Shown here in pieces: positions 1-8,809 of a DNA stretch of 64,000 nucleotides. The position numbers were made by a program, and so were the translations under genes. The DNA is from Mucilaginibacter ginkgonis. GTDB taxonomy: Bacteria > Bacteroidota > Bacteroidia > Sphingobacteriales > Sphingobacteriaceae. Location: the NCBI RefSeq assembly GCF_009754905.2, contig NZ_CP066775.1:2356001-2420000 (forward strand), given 5' to 3'. The notes under the pieces are model-generated. The model saw only the letters and a list, made by a program, of their open reading frames with translations. It was not told the DNA's origin and ran no database searches. Position 1 is the first letter of the stretch. The number at the start of each line of letters is the position of its first letter.

Positions 1-1
1 G

Positions 2-1723
2 CTGAACATTACAGAAAATTGCCTTGACCGTCATTTGGAGACCCTCGGCGATAAGCCGGCCATTATTTGGGAACCCAACGATCCAAATGAAAAATCGCGC
101 ACGCTAACCTATAAAGAACTGCATCGTGAGGTATGCCAGTTTGCTTTAGTGCTGAAGAACAACGGCGCTAAAAAAGGCGACCGTATATGTATTTATATGC
201 CTATGTTGCCCGAGCTGGCAATTGCGGTTTTAGCTTGCGCCAGAATTGGAGCCATACATTCGGTTGTGTTTGGCGGGTTTTCAGCGCAGTCTATTGCAGA
301 CAGGGTAAACGACGCCCAATGCAATATTGTGATCACTGCCGATGGTGGTTTTCGCGGGCCAAAAGACTTGCCTCTAAAACCCGTTATTGACGAGGCGTTA
401 ACTCAATGCTCATCGGTAGATAAGGTGATCGTTTTTAAACGCAGTAGTACTTCGGTCAATATGACTAAAGGACGCGACATCTGGTGGCAGGATGAAATAG
501 AAAAATTAAATAATAACGCCGAATGCCCTGCCGAGGAAATGGACGCCGAAGATATGCTGTTTATTCTGTATACGTCCGGCTCTACCGGCAAACCTAAGGG
601 GGTTGTGCACACCTGCGGTGGTTATATGGTTTACACGGGCTACACTTTCGCTAATGTATTTCAATACAACCAGGGCGATGTTTATTTCTGCACTGCTGAT
701 ATCGGGTGGATCACCGGTCACAGCTATATCGTATATGGCCCGCTATCGCAAGGCGCTACAGTTGTTTTGTTCGAGGGGGTACCAACCTATCCGAATGCAG
801 GGCGTTTCTGGGACATTGTGCAAAAGCACAAAGTCAACATCTTGTATACTGCGCCGACTGCCATCCGTTCATTAATGAGCAGCGGTAAAGAGATCCCGGC
901 TAAATATGATCTAAGTTCGCTTAAGGTATTAGGCTCTGTAGGCGAACCGATAAATGAAGAAGCCTGGCATTGGTTTGATGATAATATTGGCCATAACAAA
1001 GCACCTATTGCGGACACCTGGTGGCAAACAGAAACCGGCGGGATCATGATAGCGCCAATTGCAGGTGTTACCAAAACCAAGCCGGGCTTTGCCACATTGC
1101 CACTGCCCGGGGTGCAGCCGATATTGGTAGATGAGAACGGAAAAGAAATCACCGGCAACGGCGTAAGCGGTAATCTTTGCATCAAGTTTCCATGGCCGGG
1201 GATATTGCGCACTACTTACGGCGACCATGAGCGTTGCCGCCAGGCTTACTTTGCCACGTACAAAGATCTTTATTTTACAGGCGATGGCTGCCTGAGAGAT
1301 GATGACGGCTATTACCGTATCACCGGCCGCGTAGATGACGTACTAAATGTATCGGGCCACCGCATAGGCACAGCTGAAGTCGAGAACGCCATCAACTTAA
1401 CGCAAGGCGTTGTTGAATCTGCTATAGTTGGTTACCCCCACGATATAAAGGGACAAGGCATTTATGCCTTCGTGATAGCGCCCGATGCTAAAGGTGATGA
1501 CAGTACTTGCAATGCCATATTGGCTTCGGTTACTAAAGTGATAGGCCCAATCGCTAAACCAGATAAAATTCAATTTGTAAGCGGTTTGCCTAAAACCCGG
1601 TCGGGCAAGATCATGCGCCGCATTCTGCGCAAAATAGCCGAAGGCGACACATCTAACCTGGGAGATACCAGCACGCTGTTAGACCCTGCAGTAGTTGATG
1701 AGATAAAAAATGGGGCTTTATAG
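2..1723 (+). CDS. acs: Acetyl-CoA synthetase (AMP-forming), 5' end outside window
   Basis: Activates acetate to acetyl-CoA through acetyl-AMP in the cytoplasm. The reading frame is open from base 2 (residues LNITENCLDRHL precede the first possible internal TTG start at 35), so the gene begins left of the window and about 573 residues are seen of the usual ~640. Seen: the P-loop YTSGSTGKPKG (about 570-600), the acetyl-binding stretch TADIGWITGHS, DTWWQTETGG, the hinge region TGDGCLRDDDGYYRITGR, and the C-terminal lysine motif KTRSGKIMRR, whose lysine is the conserved acetylation-controlled residue of the family. A small exported-type ORF follows after 9 bases and may share the transcript. Confidence 0.97.
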   Translation: MNITENCLDRHLETLGDKPAIIWEPNDPNEKSRTLTYKELHREVCQFALVLKNNGAKKGDRICIYMPMLPELAIAVLACARIGAIHSVVFGGFSAQSIADRVNDAQCNIVITADGGFRGPKDLPLKPVIDEALTQCSSVDKVIVFKRSSTSVNMTKGRDIWWQDEIEKLNNNAECPAEEMDAEDMLFILYTSGSTGKPKGVVHTCGGYMVYTGYTFANVFQYNQGDVYFCTADIGWITGHSYIVYGPLSQGATVVLFEGVPTYPNAGRFWDIVQKHKVNILYTAPTAIRSLMSSGKEIPAKYDLSSLKVLGSVGEPINEEAWHWFDDNIGHNKAPIADTWWQTETGGIMIAPIAGVTKTKPGFATLPLPGVQPILVDENGKEITGNGVSGNLCIKFPWPGILRTTYGDHERCRQAYFATYKDLYFTGDGCLRDDDGYYRITGRVDDVLNVSGHRIGTAEVENAINLTQGVVESAIVGYPHDIKGQGIYAFVIAPDAKGDDSTCNAILASVTKVIGPIAKPDKIQFVSGLPKTRSGKIMRRILRKIAEGDTSNLGDTSTLLDPAVVDEIKNGAL

Positions 1724-1732
1724 AACACTCGG

Positions 1733-2143
1733 ATGCGAATATTTATTATTTTAGGTTGGTCACTCGTTGCAATCTTGTTAAATAGCAGGCAAACAACCTA
1801 TATAAGCGGAAAGGTGATTGATGAGCATTTGCAACAATTTACGGGTGCGAAGATCACGAACAAAACTTCCAATATTATAAGATTTGCAAATGCCAATGGT
1901 CTGTATTCGATACCCGCGAACCTTGGAGATAGTTTAGTTTTCAGCTTTCGGGGTACTGCTGCAGAAACACGCATAGTGAAAGTTTTCACAAGGCCTACAA
2001 ACGTATTGCTAATGAATAAAACAGTTAACGATTTAGGTGCAGTATGGACGAAGAAGCAGTGGCTTAAAGCGGAAAAAGAAGTTGACAAGAAATATAGATC
2101 TTTGCTTGATAAAGCGCGATCTCGAGGTGTCTGGGCTTATTAA
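1733..2143 (+). CDS. Small protein with carboxypeptidase-regulatory-like domain
   Basis: 136 residues. The N-terminus has one hydrophobic segment (about residues 3-16), followed by a pattern typical of CarboxypepD_reg-like beta-sandwich domains of Bacteroidota: ISGKVIDE, a variable loop, then ANANGLYSIPANLGDSLVFSFRG. The C-terminus (about 105-136) is basic and helical. Such domains usually sit at the N-terminus of TonB-dependent receptors or in small exported proteins; here it stands alone, so its partner is unknown. It starts 9 bases after acs on the same strand. The cleavage site is unclear, so envelope location is inferred. Function not assigned. Confidence 0.7.
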   Translation: MRIFIILGWSLVAILLNSRQTTYISGKVIDEHLQQFTGAKITNKTSNIIRFANANGLYSIPANLGDSLVFSFRGTAAETRIVKVFTRPTNVLLMNKTVNDLGAVWTKKQWLKAEKEVDKKYRSLLDKARSRGVWAY

Positions 2144-2149
2144 ATTCGC

Positions 2150-2338
2150 TTAAATTAATTTCAAACAAGCTTTAATATCTTCTTCAGTAAGCTGTGGAAA
2201 ATCATAGATTATTTCCTCCACAGACATACCTGCGGCTACCCAACCTTGAACATCGTATACCGAAATACGGGTTCCATTGACACAAGGTTTGCCAAAGCGG
2301 ATATTCGGATATATGGATATGAAGTCAGATTGTTCCAT
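2150..2338 (-). CDS. DUF433 family protein (VapB-type antitoxin-like)
   Basis: 62 residues from the ATG at 2338. An upstream in-frame ATG at 2380 would add 14 residues, but those are encoded by a palindromic intergenic repeat, so the shorter start is preferred. The sequence has the DUF433 hallmarks: NIRFGKPCVNGTRISVYDV, then a helical MSVEEIIYDFPQLTEEDIKACL segment resembling a winged helix-turn-helix. DUF433 proteins often lie beside a DUF5615/PIN-like toxin gene; no such partner is found here, so this is an orphan. A role as a DNA-binding antitoxin or regulator is inferred from the family only. Confidence 0.75.
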   Translation of the reverse strand: MEQSDFISIYPNIRFGKPCVNGTRISVYDVQGWVAAGMSVEEIIYDFPQLTEEDIKACLKLI

Positions 2339-2348
2339 AATAAAATTT

Positions 2349-2423
2349 GTCATTCCGAGCCCGCGAGGGATCTTATTCAATATTGCATTTAAGCATAAGA
2401 TTCTTCACTACGTTCAGAATGAC
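2349..2423. repeat. Palindromic intergenic repeat, GTCATTC family
   Basis: Imperfect inverted repeat: GTCATTCCGAG at the left end and its approximate reverse complement ending CAGAATGAC at the right. It is the same family as copies at 36487-36563 and 53002-53077 and the half copy at 6041-6084. It lies between lpd and the DUF433 gene, reaches into the upstream part of the DUF433 reading frame, and may act as a transcription end signal for lpd. Confidence 0.8.
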
Positions 2424-2459
2424 AAAGTATAAAAGGCCTCCATATTTAAAAACTACCTT

Positions 2460-3863
2460 TTAAATATGTATCGCCCTATTTTCGGTAGCGGCTAAGCAAG
2501 CTTCACGCATAGCTTCGGTATAAGTAGGATGCGCATGGCTCATTCTTGAAACATCTTCGGCACTGGCTCGGTATTCCATCGCAGTAACAGCTTCAGCTAT
2601 CATATCCGCGGCGCGGGGGCCTATCATGTGTACGCCTAATATTTCGTCTGTCTCGGTATCAGCCAACACCTTTACAAAACCGTCGGTGTCCATACTTGCA
2701 CGGGCGCGGCCGCTGGCCTTGAATGGGAACGAACCGATCTTATATTTCGTACCGCTCTCTTTAAGCTGTTCTTCGGTATAACCCACACTGGCAACCTCGG
2801 GCCAGGTATAGACTACACCCGGTATCAGGTTATAATTGATGTGTGGCTTTTGCCCCGCAATTTGTTCGGCTACTAAAGTGCCTTCATCTTCTGCTTTGTG
2901 GGCAAGCATCGCTCCACGGATGACATCGCCAATGGCATAAACGCCTTTAACACTTGTCTCCAAATGTTCGTCGACGGTAATCTTACGGCCGCGCTCTTCA
3001 ACGGTCAATCCTATATTTTCCAGGCCTAAACCATCTGTATAAGCGACACGACCAACTGCTACCAGGCAGTAATCGCCTTTTAACTCTTGCTTTTCTCCTT
3101 TAGGATTATCGAATGTAACGGTTACCTCTTTACCTTTAACGGTAGCGCCGGTTACTTTGTGACCAAGGTAAAATTCCATACCTAGTTTCGTTAGCACTTT
3201 CTGCAATTCTTTGCCCAAAGCCTTATCCATTGTTGGGATGATGCCGTCCATGAATTCTATCACAGAAACCTTTGCACCTAAACGCGCATAAACAGAACCT
3301 AATTCAAGTCCGATAACTCCGCCTCCGATCAGGATCAGGTGCTTTGGTACTTCCGGTAAGGTTAATGCTTCTGTCGAGGTGATAATACGTTTCTTATCGA
3401 TCTTGATAAACGGCAATGCCGACGGTTTTGAACCGGTAGCAATGATCACGTTTTTACCGGTGATGGTTTCTTCGCTGCCGTCTGTCTTTTTGATCTTAAT
3501 GGTATTCTTATCTACAAAAGAGCCGTGCCCCTGATAAGAAGTGATCCTATTTTTTTTGAAAAGAAAACTAATACCCCCTGTAGTTTGCGCAACAACTTCG
3601 TTCTTGCGTTTTATCATCTGGCCAAAGTCTACACTTAAATTATCCAGGTTAATGCCATGAGTTTTAAAAGTATGCGCGGCGTTGTGATAGTGTTCCGAAG
3701 AATCGAGCAAGGCCTTTGACGGGATACAGCCCACGTTTAAGCAGGTGCCGCCAAAGGTTGAATATTTTTCGATACAAGCTGTTTTAAGGCCTAATTGAGC
3801 AGCACGGATAGCGGCTACATAACCACCGGGACCCGAACCGATAACGATAACATCGTATTGCAT
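2460..3863 (-). CDS. lpd: Dihydrolipoyl dehydrogenase (E3)
   Basis: FAD- and NAD-dependent E3 component of 2-oxo acid dehydrogenase complexes; reoxidises dihydrolipoamide. Length 467 matches the family. Seen: N-terminal FAD motif VIGSGPGGYVAA, the redox-active pair in GGTCLNVGCIPSKALL (about residues 38-53), the second nucleotide motif LIGGGVIGLELGSVYARLGA, the FAD motif YAIGDVIRG, and the C-terminal catalytic HAHPTYTEA. No E1/E2 genes are nearby, so it is probably a shared stand-alone E3. A TACCTTTG box (3884-3891) lies 20 bases before the start. Confidence 0.97.
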   Translation of the reverse strand: MQYDVIVIGSGPGGYVAAIRAAQLGLKTACIEKYSTFGGTCLNVGCIPSKALLDSSEHYHNAAHTFKTHGINLDNLSVDFGQMIKRKNEVVAQTTGGISFLFKKNRITSYQGHGSFVDKNTIKIKKTDGSEETITGKNVIIATGSKPSALPFIKIDKKRIITSTEALTLPEVPKHLILIGGGVIGLELGSVYARLGAKVSVIEFMDGIIPTMDKALGKELQKVLTKLGMEFYLGHKVTGATVKGKEVTVTFDNPKGEKQELKGDYCLVAVGRVAYTDGLGLENIGLTVEERGRKITVDEHLETSVKGVYAIGDVIRGAMLAHKAEDEGTLVAEQIAGQKPHINYNLIPGVVYTWPEVASVGYTEEQLKESGTKYKIGSFPFKASGRARASMDTDGFVKVLADTETDEILGVHMIGPRAADMIAEAVTAMEYRASAEDVSRMSHAHPTYTEAMREACLAATENRAIHI

Positions 3864-3883
3864 AGTAGTGTATTAGATTGTGG

Positions 3884-3891
3884 CAAAGGTA
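3884..3891 (-). promoter_or_regulatory. Bacteroidota -7 box upstream of lpd
   Basis: TACCTTTG on the minus strand matches the Bacteroidota -7 consensus TAnnTTTG and ends 20 bases before the lpd ATG. No clear -33 TTTG is seen at the usual spacing. The rest of the 3864-4119 gap holds no gene or repeat that I can recognise. Confidence 0.5.
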
Positions 3892-4119
3892 AGGATATTT
3901 AAAATGCTGTAAAACGCCGCCAACGACTATTTACATGCCCGTTACTTACCCCAAACGGAATGAAAAACCATTGTTAGCCTAACGTTGTCAACGCCCACAG
4001 TTATATTCTAGTTTGATCAAATAATTAAATACCTTTCTTTTCAATTTGTAACAGATTTATGCGCCATTACGTTAAAACGTTTTACTTTAATAAATTAGGC
4101 GGTTATAAGACTTAAAGAA

Positions 4120-5988
4120 ATGAAGAAATTTGCCGCTGTTCTCTTAGTACTCATCTGTTCTTGTGCCGGCGTGTTTGCACAAGCCGATTCTTATGCTAAA
4201 GAACATTACACCAAAAAGGAAGTATACATCACCATGCGCGATGGTGTAAAACTGTTTACTGCAATTTATACCCCAAAAGACGCGTCGAAAATCAAGAAAT
4301 ATCCAGTGATCATGCAGCGCACCTGTTACAGCGTGGCACCCTATGGCGAAGACAAAATTCCTGCGCGATTGGGCCCGTCTGAAACGATGATGCGCGAGGG
4401 CTACATTGTAGTTTATCAGGATGTACGCGGCCGCTGGAAGAGTGAGGGTACATGGACAAACATGACGCCGGTTATTGACAATAAAAAAGGAAAAAAAGAT
4501 GTAGATGAAGGTTCTGACACTTACGATACTATAGATTGGCTGGTTAAGAACGTGGCCTTCAACAATGGCCGCGTAGGCCAATGGGGCATCTCTTATCCGG
4601 GGTTCTATACTGCCGCAGGTATACTGTCTAATCACCCTGCGTTGAAGGCCTCATCGCCGCAGGCACCTATTTCCGATTTCTTTTTTGATGATTTCCATCA
4701 CAATGGCGCTCTATTGGAAAGTTATTTCTTTACCTATCCTGTGTTTGGCGTGCAAAAGAAAGACACTACCAGCAAAGCCTGGTATAACGACCAAAACATA
4801 AAAGCCAATACCCGCGATGGCTACCAGTTTTTACTGGATATGGGGCCATTAAAAAACGCCGACAAGTATTACAAAGACAACTTTTACTGGCAGGAAACCA
4901 TCAATCATCCAAACTACGACGAGTTTTGGCAATCGCGCAGTTTACCGCGCCATTACGGCAAGGTAAAACCTGCTGTGATGTGGGTTGGCGGCTGGTATGA
5001 TGCAGAAGATTTGAGCGGCCCGCTGGATATGTTTAAGCGCGTAAATACTACTGATCCGTCTGCTTACAACACCATCGTTATGGGTCCATTTGGTCATGGC
5101 CGCTGGTCGCGCGAAACGGGCCACACGATGCACAGCAATATATACTTTGGTGATAGCATAGCTACCTATTATCAAAAAGAAATCGAGGCTAATTTCTTCG
5201 ACCACTTTTTAAAAGGCCCCGGCGACAAAGACTCTGGTTTACCTAAGGCCTTTATGTACAATACCGGGAAAAAGGTGTGGGAGAAATTTGATCAATGGCC
5301 TTCTCCAGCTGCCGCGCATACTAAAATGTATTTTGGTGCCGATGGTAAATTAAGCATGAACCAGCCATCTTCAGCGGGTTCTGTTTCTTATATAAGCGAC
5401 CCAATGAAACCTGTACCATATACCGAGGATAACACCACCACAATGGGTTTCACGCCGCACAATTACATGAGCGAAGACCAGCGCTTTGCCGGCCGCAGGC
5501 CTGACGTATTGGTTTTCCAAACCGACGTTCTTGATAATGACGTGACGTTGGGTGGTGAGATCATGGCACATTTAAAAGTAGCCAACAGCAGCACAGATGC
5601 CGATTATGTGGTTAAACTGATTGACGTATATCCGCCTGACGAGAAGAACAATGCTTACATGCCCAATAAGAACATCATCCTGAGTAATTACTGGCAAATG
5701 GTACGTTCTGAAATAATGCCGGCACGTTTCCGCAACAGCTTTGAAAAACCGGAGGCCATGGTGCCAAACCAAAAGACAGATGTAAATTGCCGCCTGCAGG
5801 ATGTGCTGCACACCTTCAAAAAGGGACACCGCATAATGGTGCAGGTACAAAGCACCGCATTCCCATTGTTCGCGCGTAACCCGCAAAAATTTGTAGACAA
5901 TCCCTATAAGGCGAATGAAAGCGATTATGTAAAAGCCACCGAAACCGTGTACAACGATAGCTATATTGACGTAGAAGTGTTGAAGTAA
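4120..5988 (+). CDS. Exported CocE/NonD-family serine hydrolase (S15-like)
   Basis: 622 residues with a signal peptide (MKKFAAVLLVLICSC.., cleavage likely after GVFA, leaving Gln). Alpha/beta hydrolase of the X-Pro dipeptidyl-peptidase/alpha-amino-acid ester hydrolase/glutaryl acylase group. Seen: YQDVRGRWKSEG, the nucleophile elbow QWGISYPGFY (GxSYxG), an acid-residue region GGWYDAEDLSGP and the His region VMGPFGHGRWS, followed by a C-terminal jelly-roll PepX_C-like domain with QTDVLDNDVTLGG. Acts on peptides, esters or beta-lactam-like amides in the periplasm or outside; the exact substrate cannot be told. Another exported hydrolase (M1) follows, but a repeat between them argues for separate transcripts. 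Confidence 0.9.
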   Translation: MKKFAAVLLVLICSCAGVFAQADSYAKEHYTKKEVYITMRDGVKLFTAIYTPKDASKIKKYPVIMQRTCYSVAPYGEDKIPARLGPSETMMREGYIVVYQDVRGRWKSEGTWTNMTPVIDNKKGKKDVDEGSDTYDTIDWLVKNVAFNNGRVGQWGISYPGFYTAAGILSNHPALKASSPQAPISDFFFDDFHHNGALLESYFFTYPVFGVQKKDTTSKAWYNDQNIKANTRDGYQFLLDMGPLKNADKYYKDNFYWQETINHPNYDEFWQSRSLPRHYGKVKPAVMWVGGWYDAEDLSGPLDMFKRVNTTDPSAYNTIVMGPFGHGRWSRETGHTMHSNIYFGDSIATYYQKEIEANFFDHFLKGPGDKDSGLPKAFMYNTGKKVWEKFDQWPSPAAAHTKMYFGADGKLSMNQPSSAGSVSYISDPMKPVPYTEDNTTTMGFTPHNYMSEDQRFAGRRPDVLVFQTDVLDNDVTLGGEIMAHLKVANSSTDADYVVKLIDVYPPDEKNNAYMPNKNIILSNYWQMVRSEIMPARFRNSFEKPEAMVPNQKTDVNCRLQDVLHTFKKGHRIMVQVQSTAFPLFARNPQKFVDNPYKANESDYVKATETVYNDSYIDVEVLK

Positions 5989-5992
5989 GAAA

Positions 5993-6023
5993 GGCCTCAC
6001 CCAACCCTCTCTAAAGGAGAGGG
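5993..6023. repeat. CCTCACCC/CCCTCTC hairpin repeat, possible terminator
   Basis: GGCCTCACCC followed by CCCTCTC TAAAG GAGAGGG, a 7-bp stem, then a T-rich stretch (TGTATTTTT). It begins 4 bases after the hydrolase stop and could terminate that transcript. Related copies are at 8778-8803 and 32466-32554. Confidence 0.6.
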
Positions 6024-6040
6024 CTGTATTTTTAAAAGTT

Positions 6041-6084
6041 GTCATGCTGAGCTTGCGAAGCATCTTATGCGTAACTGCGCAGAT
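6041..6084. repeat. Half copy of the GTCATTC palindromic family
   Basis: GTCATGCTGAGCTTGCGAAG then CATCTTATGCG resembles one arm and the loop of the palindromes at 2349-2423 and 53002-53077. The second arm is missing, so this looks like a decayed or single-arm copy just before the M1 aminopeptidase gene. Confidence 0.55.
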
Positions 6085-6111
6085 AGTTTAGCAAAAAGCA
6101 ATTAATAACAA

Positions 6112-7764
6112 ATGAATATAAAAACCATACTGCTGGCTGCGCTTTTTGCATTCGCGGCCGCAAACACTTTCGCGCAAAACATAAAGCCTAAATATACCCG
6201 CGCAGATACCCTGCGTGGTATGCTAACGCCTTTACGTACCTGTTACGATGTTAACTTTTATCACCTGGATGTTAAGTTCGATATCGCGCAAAAATTTATC
6301 AGCGGCAGCAATCTATTCAAGTTTACAGCAACACAGGATTTTACTAAACTACAGTTCGATCTGTTCTCCAACCTTGCAATTCAAAAGGTCACTTATAAAG
6401 GCAGGGAATTGCCTTATACCCGTGAGTTTAATGCAGTGTTCGTCACTTTTCCGCAGGTGATAAAAAGCGGCAGCAAAGATGAGTTCACGGTTTATTACTC
6501 GGGCAATCCGCGTGTTGCTGTACGTGCCCCATGGGATGGCGGGGTTGTTTTTACGACTGATTCGCTTGGTAAACCCTGGGTAGCTACCGCTTGCGAAGGT
6601 TTAGGCGCCAGTGTGTGGTGGCCAAACAAAGACCACCTGTCTGACGAGCCCGACAGCATGGCCATTAGCATAAGCGCACCCACCGGATTAAAAGACGTAT
6701 CTAACGGCAGGCTTCGTAAAGTGACCGACCTTAAAAATGGTTACACCCGTTTTGACTGGTTTGTAAAAAATCCGATCAATAACTATGACGTAGAAGCCAA
6801 CATTGGTAATTACACCCATATGGAAGACAGTTATGCCGGCGAGAAAGGCAAGCTTACCCTTGACTATTGGGTGCTGCCTTATAATGCCGAAAAAGCGAAG
6901 ATCCAATTTGGCAAAAATGTAAAGCCGATGCTCAAAGCTTTTGAATACTGGTTTGGCCCCTATCCTTTCTATGAAGATGGCTACAAACTTGTAGAAACAC
7001 CGCACCTGGGTATGGAGCACCAAAGCGGCGTAGCTTACGGCAATAAATATCGCAATGGTTATCTGGGCCGCGATCTATCAGGTACAGGTATCGGCCTAGA
7101 TTGGGATTTTATTGTAGTCCACGAAAGCGGTCACGAATGGTTCGGCAATAATATTACTGATAAAGACGTGGCCGACATGTGGATACACGAGGGTTTTACC
7201 AATTACTCTGAGTCGCTTTTTGTGGAGCAGATCAAGAATAAACAAGCCGGGCAGGAATATGTACACGGCACACGTCGCGCTATACAAAACGATTCGCCTA
7301 TTATTGGCGATTACGATGTAAATAAAGACGGCTCGGGAGATATGTATTATAAAGGCGGCAACTTGCTAAACATGATCCGGACAATTATCAATGACGATGC
7401 AAAATGGCGTGATATATTACGTGGCCTAAACAAAACCTTTTACCACCAAACCGTTACTACGCCGCAAATTATTGGCTACATTAACCAGCAAGCGGGCATG
7501 GACCTGACAAAGGTGTTTGATCAATACCTGCGCTACAAAAATATTCCTGTACTAGAGTTCAGGTTTGAGGATGGAAAACCTACCTGCCGTTGGATCTCTG
7601 ATGTTAACGGCTTCACTATGCCGGTAAGAGTGCGAATAAAAGGCGGCGAATACCAGTACATCAAACCAACTACAAGATTTGCACCGGTTGCCATAGACGG
7701 ATTGACCAAAGACAACGTAGAGGTAGATACGTTTAATTATTATATAGGGGTACTGGTTGATTAA
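6112..7764 (+). CDS. Exported M1-family zinc aminopeptidase
   Basis: 550 residues. The signal peptide ends at NTFA with Gln next. Zinc site: VVHESGHEWFGN (HExxH) and the third ligand in WIHEGFTNYSE, 18 residues later, the M1 (gluzincin) pattern. The exopeptidase motif is LGMEHQSGVAYG; the usual GxMEN is read here as GMEH, a variation seen in bacterial M1 relatives. The N-terminal beta domain (about 25-220) precedes the catalytic domain. Removes N-terminal amino acids from peptides, probably in the periplasm. It lacks the large C-terminal helical domain of PepN, hence the short length. dapA follows after 37 bases. Confidence 0.9.
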   Translation: MNIKTILLAALFAFAAANTFAQNIKPKYTRADTLRGMLTPLRTCYDVNFYHLDVKFDIAQKFISGSNLFKFTATQDFTKLQFDLFSNLAIQKVTYKGRELPYTREFNAVFVTFPQVIKSGSKDEFTVYYSGNPRVAVRAPWDGGVVFTTDSLGKPWVATACEGLGASVWWPNKDHLSDEPDSMAISISAPTGLKDVSNGRLRKVTDLKNGYTRFDWFVKNPINNYDVEANIGNYTHMEDSYAGEKGKLTLDYWVLPYNAEKAKIQFGKNVKPMLKAFEYWFGPYPFYEDGYKLVETPHLGMEHQSGVAYGNKYRNGYLGRDLSGTGIGLDWDFIVVHESGHEWFGNNITDKDVADMWIHEGFTNYSESLFVEQIKNKQAGQEYVHGTRRAIQNDSPIIGDYDVNKDGSGDMYYKGGNLLNMIRTIINDDAKWRDILRGLNKTFYHQTVTTPQIIGYINQQAGMDLTKVFDQYLRYKNIPVLEFRFEDGKPTCRWISDVNGFTMPVRVRIKGGEYQYIKPTTRFAPVAIDGLTKDNVEVDTFNYYIGVLVD

Positions 7765-7774
7765 CGCAAAAAGT

Positions 7775-7782
7775 TAACTTTG
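7775..7782 (+). promoter_or_regulatory. Bacteroidota -7 box upstream of dapA
   Basis: TAACTTTG matches TAnnTTTG and ends 19 bases before the dapA ATG. It lies just past the stop of the M1 gene, suggesting dapA can be transcribed by itself. No convincing -33 element at the right distance. Confidence 0.45.
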
Positions 7783-7801
7783 GAATCCTTTTCTTTTAAC
7801 G

Positions 7802-8683
7802 ATGAATAAATTTTACGGCACAGGTGTGGCCATGGTTACACCTTTTGATAACAACGGACAGGTAGATTACCCTGCTTTGAAAAACCTTATCGATCACCTG
7901 ATCGGTGGCGGAGTTGAATATCTGGTTTCGCTGGGCACTACCGGCGAAAGCGCCACTTTATCTAAAGAAGAAAAGAAAAAGATCTGGGCTTACACTGCCG
8001 AAGTAAACAATGGCCGTGTGGGTTTAGTTGCGGGTATAGCAAGTAATAACACCGCAGACGTTTTAGAGCAGATAAAAGCTTTCGACAATGCAGGCTATGA
8101 TGCTATTTTATCAGCAAGTCCGCATTATAACAAACCTAATCAACAGGGTATTTACTATCACTATAAAGCCATTGCAGAAGCTTCGCCATTGCCGATTTTA
8201 TTATATAATGTGCCAAGCCGCACAGGCAGCAATGTTTCTGCGGAAACAACCGTACGGTTAGCGCATGACTTTAAAAACATCATTGGCACCAAAGAGGCAT
8301 CAGGCAATTTCGACCAATTAAACCAGATCATGCGGGATAAGCCAGCGGGTTTTATGATGATATCCGGCGACGATCCTATTACCTTCCCAATGATCGCTAT
8401 GGGCGCTGTGGGCGTGATCTCGGTTGTTGGCAATGCTTTGCCACGCCAGTTTTCTGACATGGTACGCCTTTGCCTTAAAGGTGATTTTGCGGGTGCCCAA
8501 CAAGCACATTATAACCTGATAGAGTTCACCCGCCTGATGTTTGCAGACGGCAGTCCTGGCGGTGTTAAAACAGCCTTGAAGCAATTAGGTATTTGTGGTG
8601 ACACGTTGCGCATGCCATTGTTCCCTGTGAATGATGATATTGCCGCGAAGATCGTTGCAGAAACCAAGAGGATAGTTGGGTAA
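7802..8683 (+). CDS. dapA: 4-hydroxy-tetrahydrodipicolinate synthase
   Basis: Condenses pyruvate with aspartate semialdehyde, the first committed step of the lysine/meso-diaminopimelate branch, in the cytoplasm. 293 residues, the normal family length. Seen: the N-terminal MVTPFDNNGQVDY, LGTTGESATLS (substrate Thr pair), YNVPSRTGSN with the catalytic Tyr, and GTKEASGNF, whose Lys forms the pyruvate Schiff base. The start ATG follows a -7 box by 19 bases. Other dap genes are not in the window. Confidence 0.97.
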   Translation: MNKFYGTGVAMVTPFDNNGQVDYPALKNLIDHLIGGGVEYLVSLGTTGESATLSKEEKKKIWAYTAEVNNGRVGLVAGIASNNTADVLEQIKAFDNAGYDAILSASPHYNKPNQQGIYYHYKAIAEASPLPILLYNVPSRTGSNVSAETTVRLAHDFKNIIGTKEASGNFDQLNQIMRDKPAGFMMISGDDPITFPMIAMGAVGVISVVGNALPRQFSDMVRLCLKGDFAGAQQAHYNLIEFTRLMFADGSPGGVKTALKQLGICGDTLRMPLFPVNDDIAAKIVAETKRIVG

Positions 8684-8785
8684 TTGTTCCCAGGGGCGTG
8701 TCGTCCAAGATAATTTTCGGGATCGTTTTGACAGCGCATCATAAATGGAGTAAGACTGCATCTGACCTCAAGAACACACCCCTAA

Positions 8786-8801
8786 CCCCTCTCAAGAGGG
8801 G
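8786..8801. terminator. Hairpin between convergent dapA and phosphoesterase genes
   Basis: CCCCTC TCAA GAGGGG stem-loop followed by AATTAAATTT, placed between the stop of dapA (8683) and the stop of the minus-strand phosphoesterase (8810). It belongs to the same CCTAACCCCTCTC repeat family as 5993-6023. It could end transcripts from either side. Confidence 0.5.
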
Positions 8802-8809
8802 AATTAAAT

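Noticed and set aside
787..1228. Two long minus-strand frames opposite acs
   Set aside because: They are antisense shadows of a conserved enzyme gene and have no coding-like sequence.
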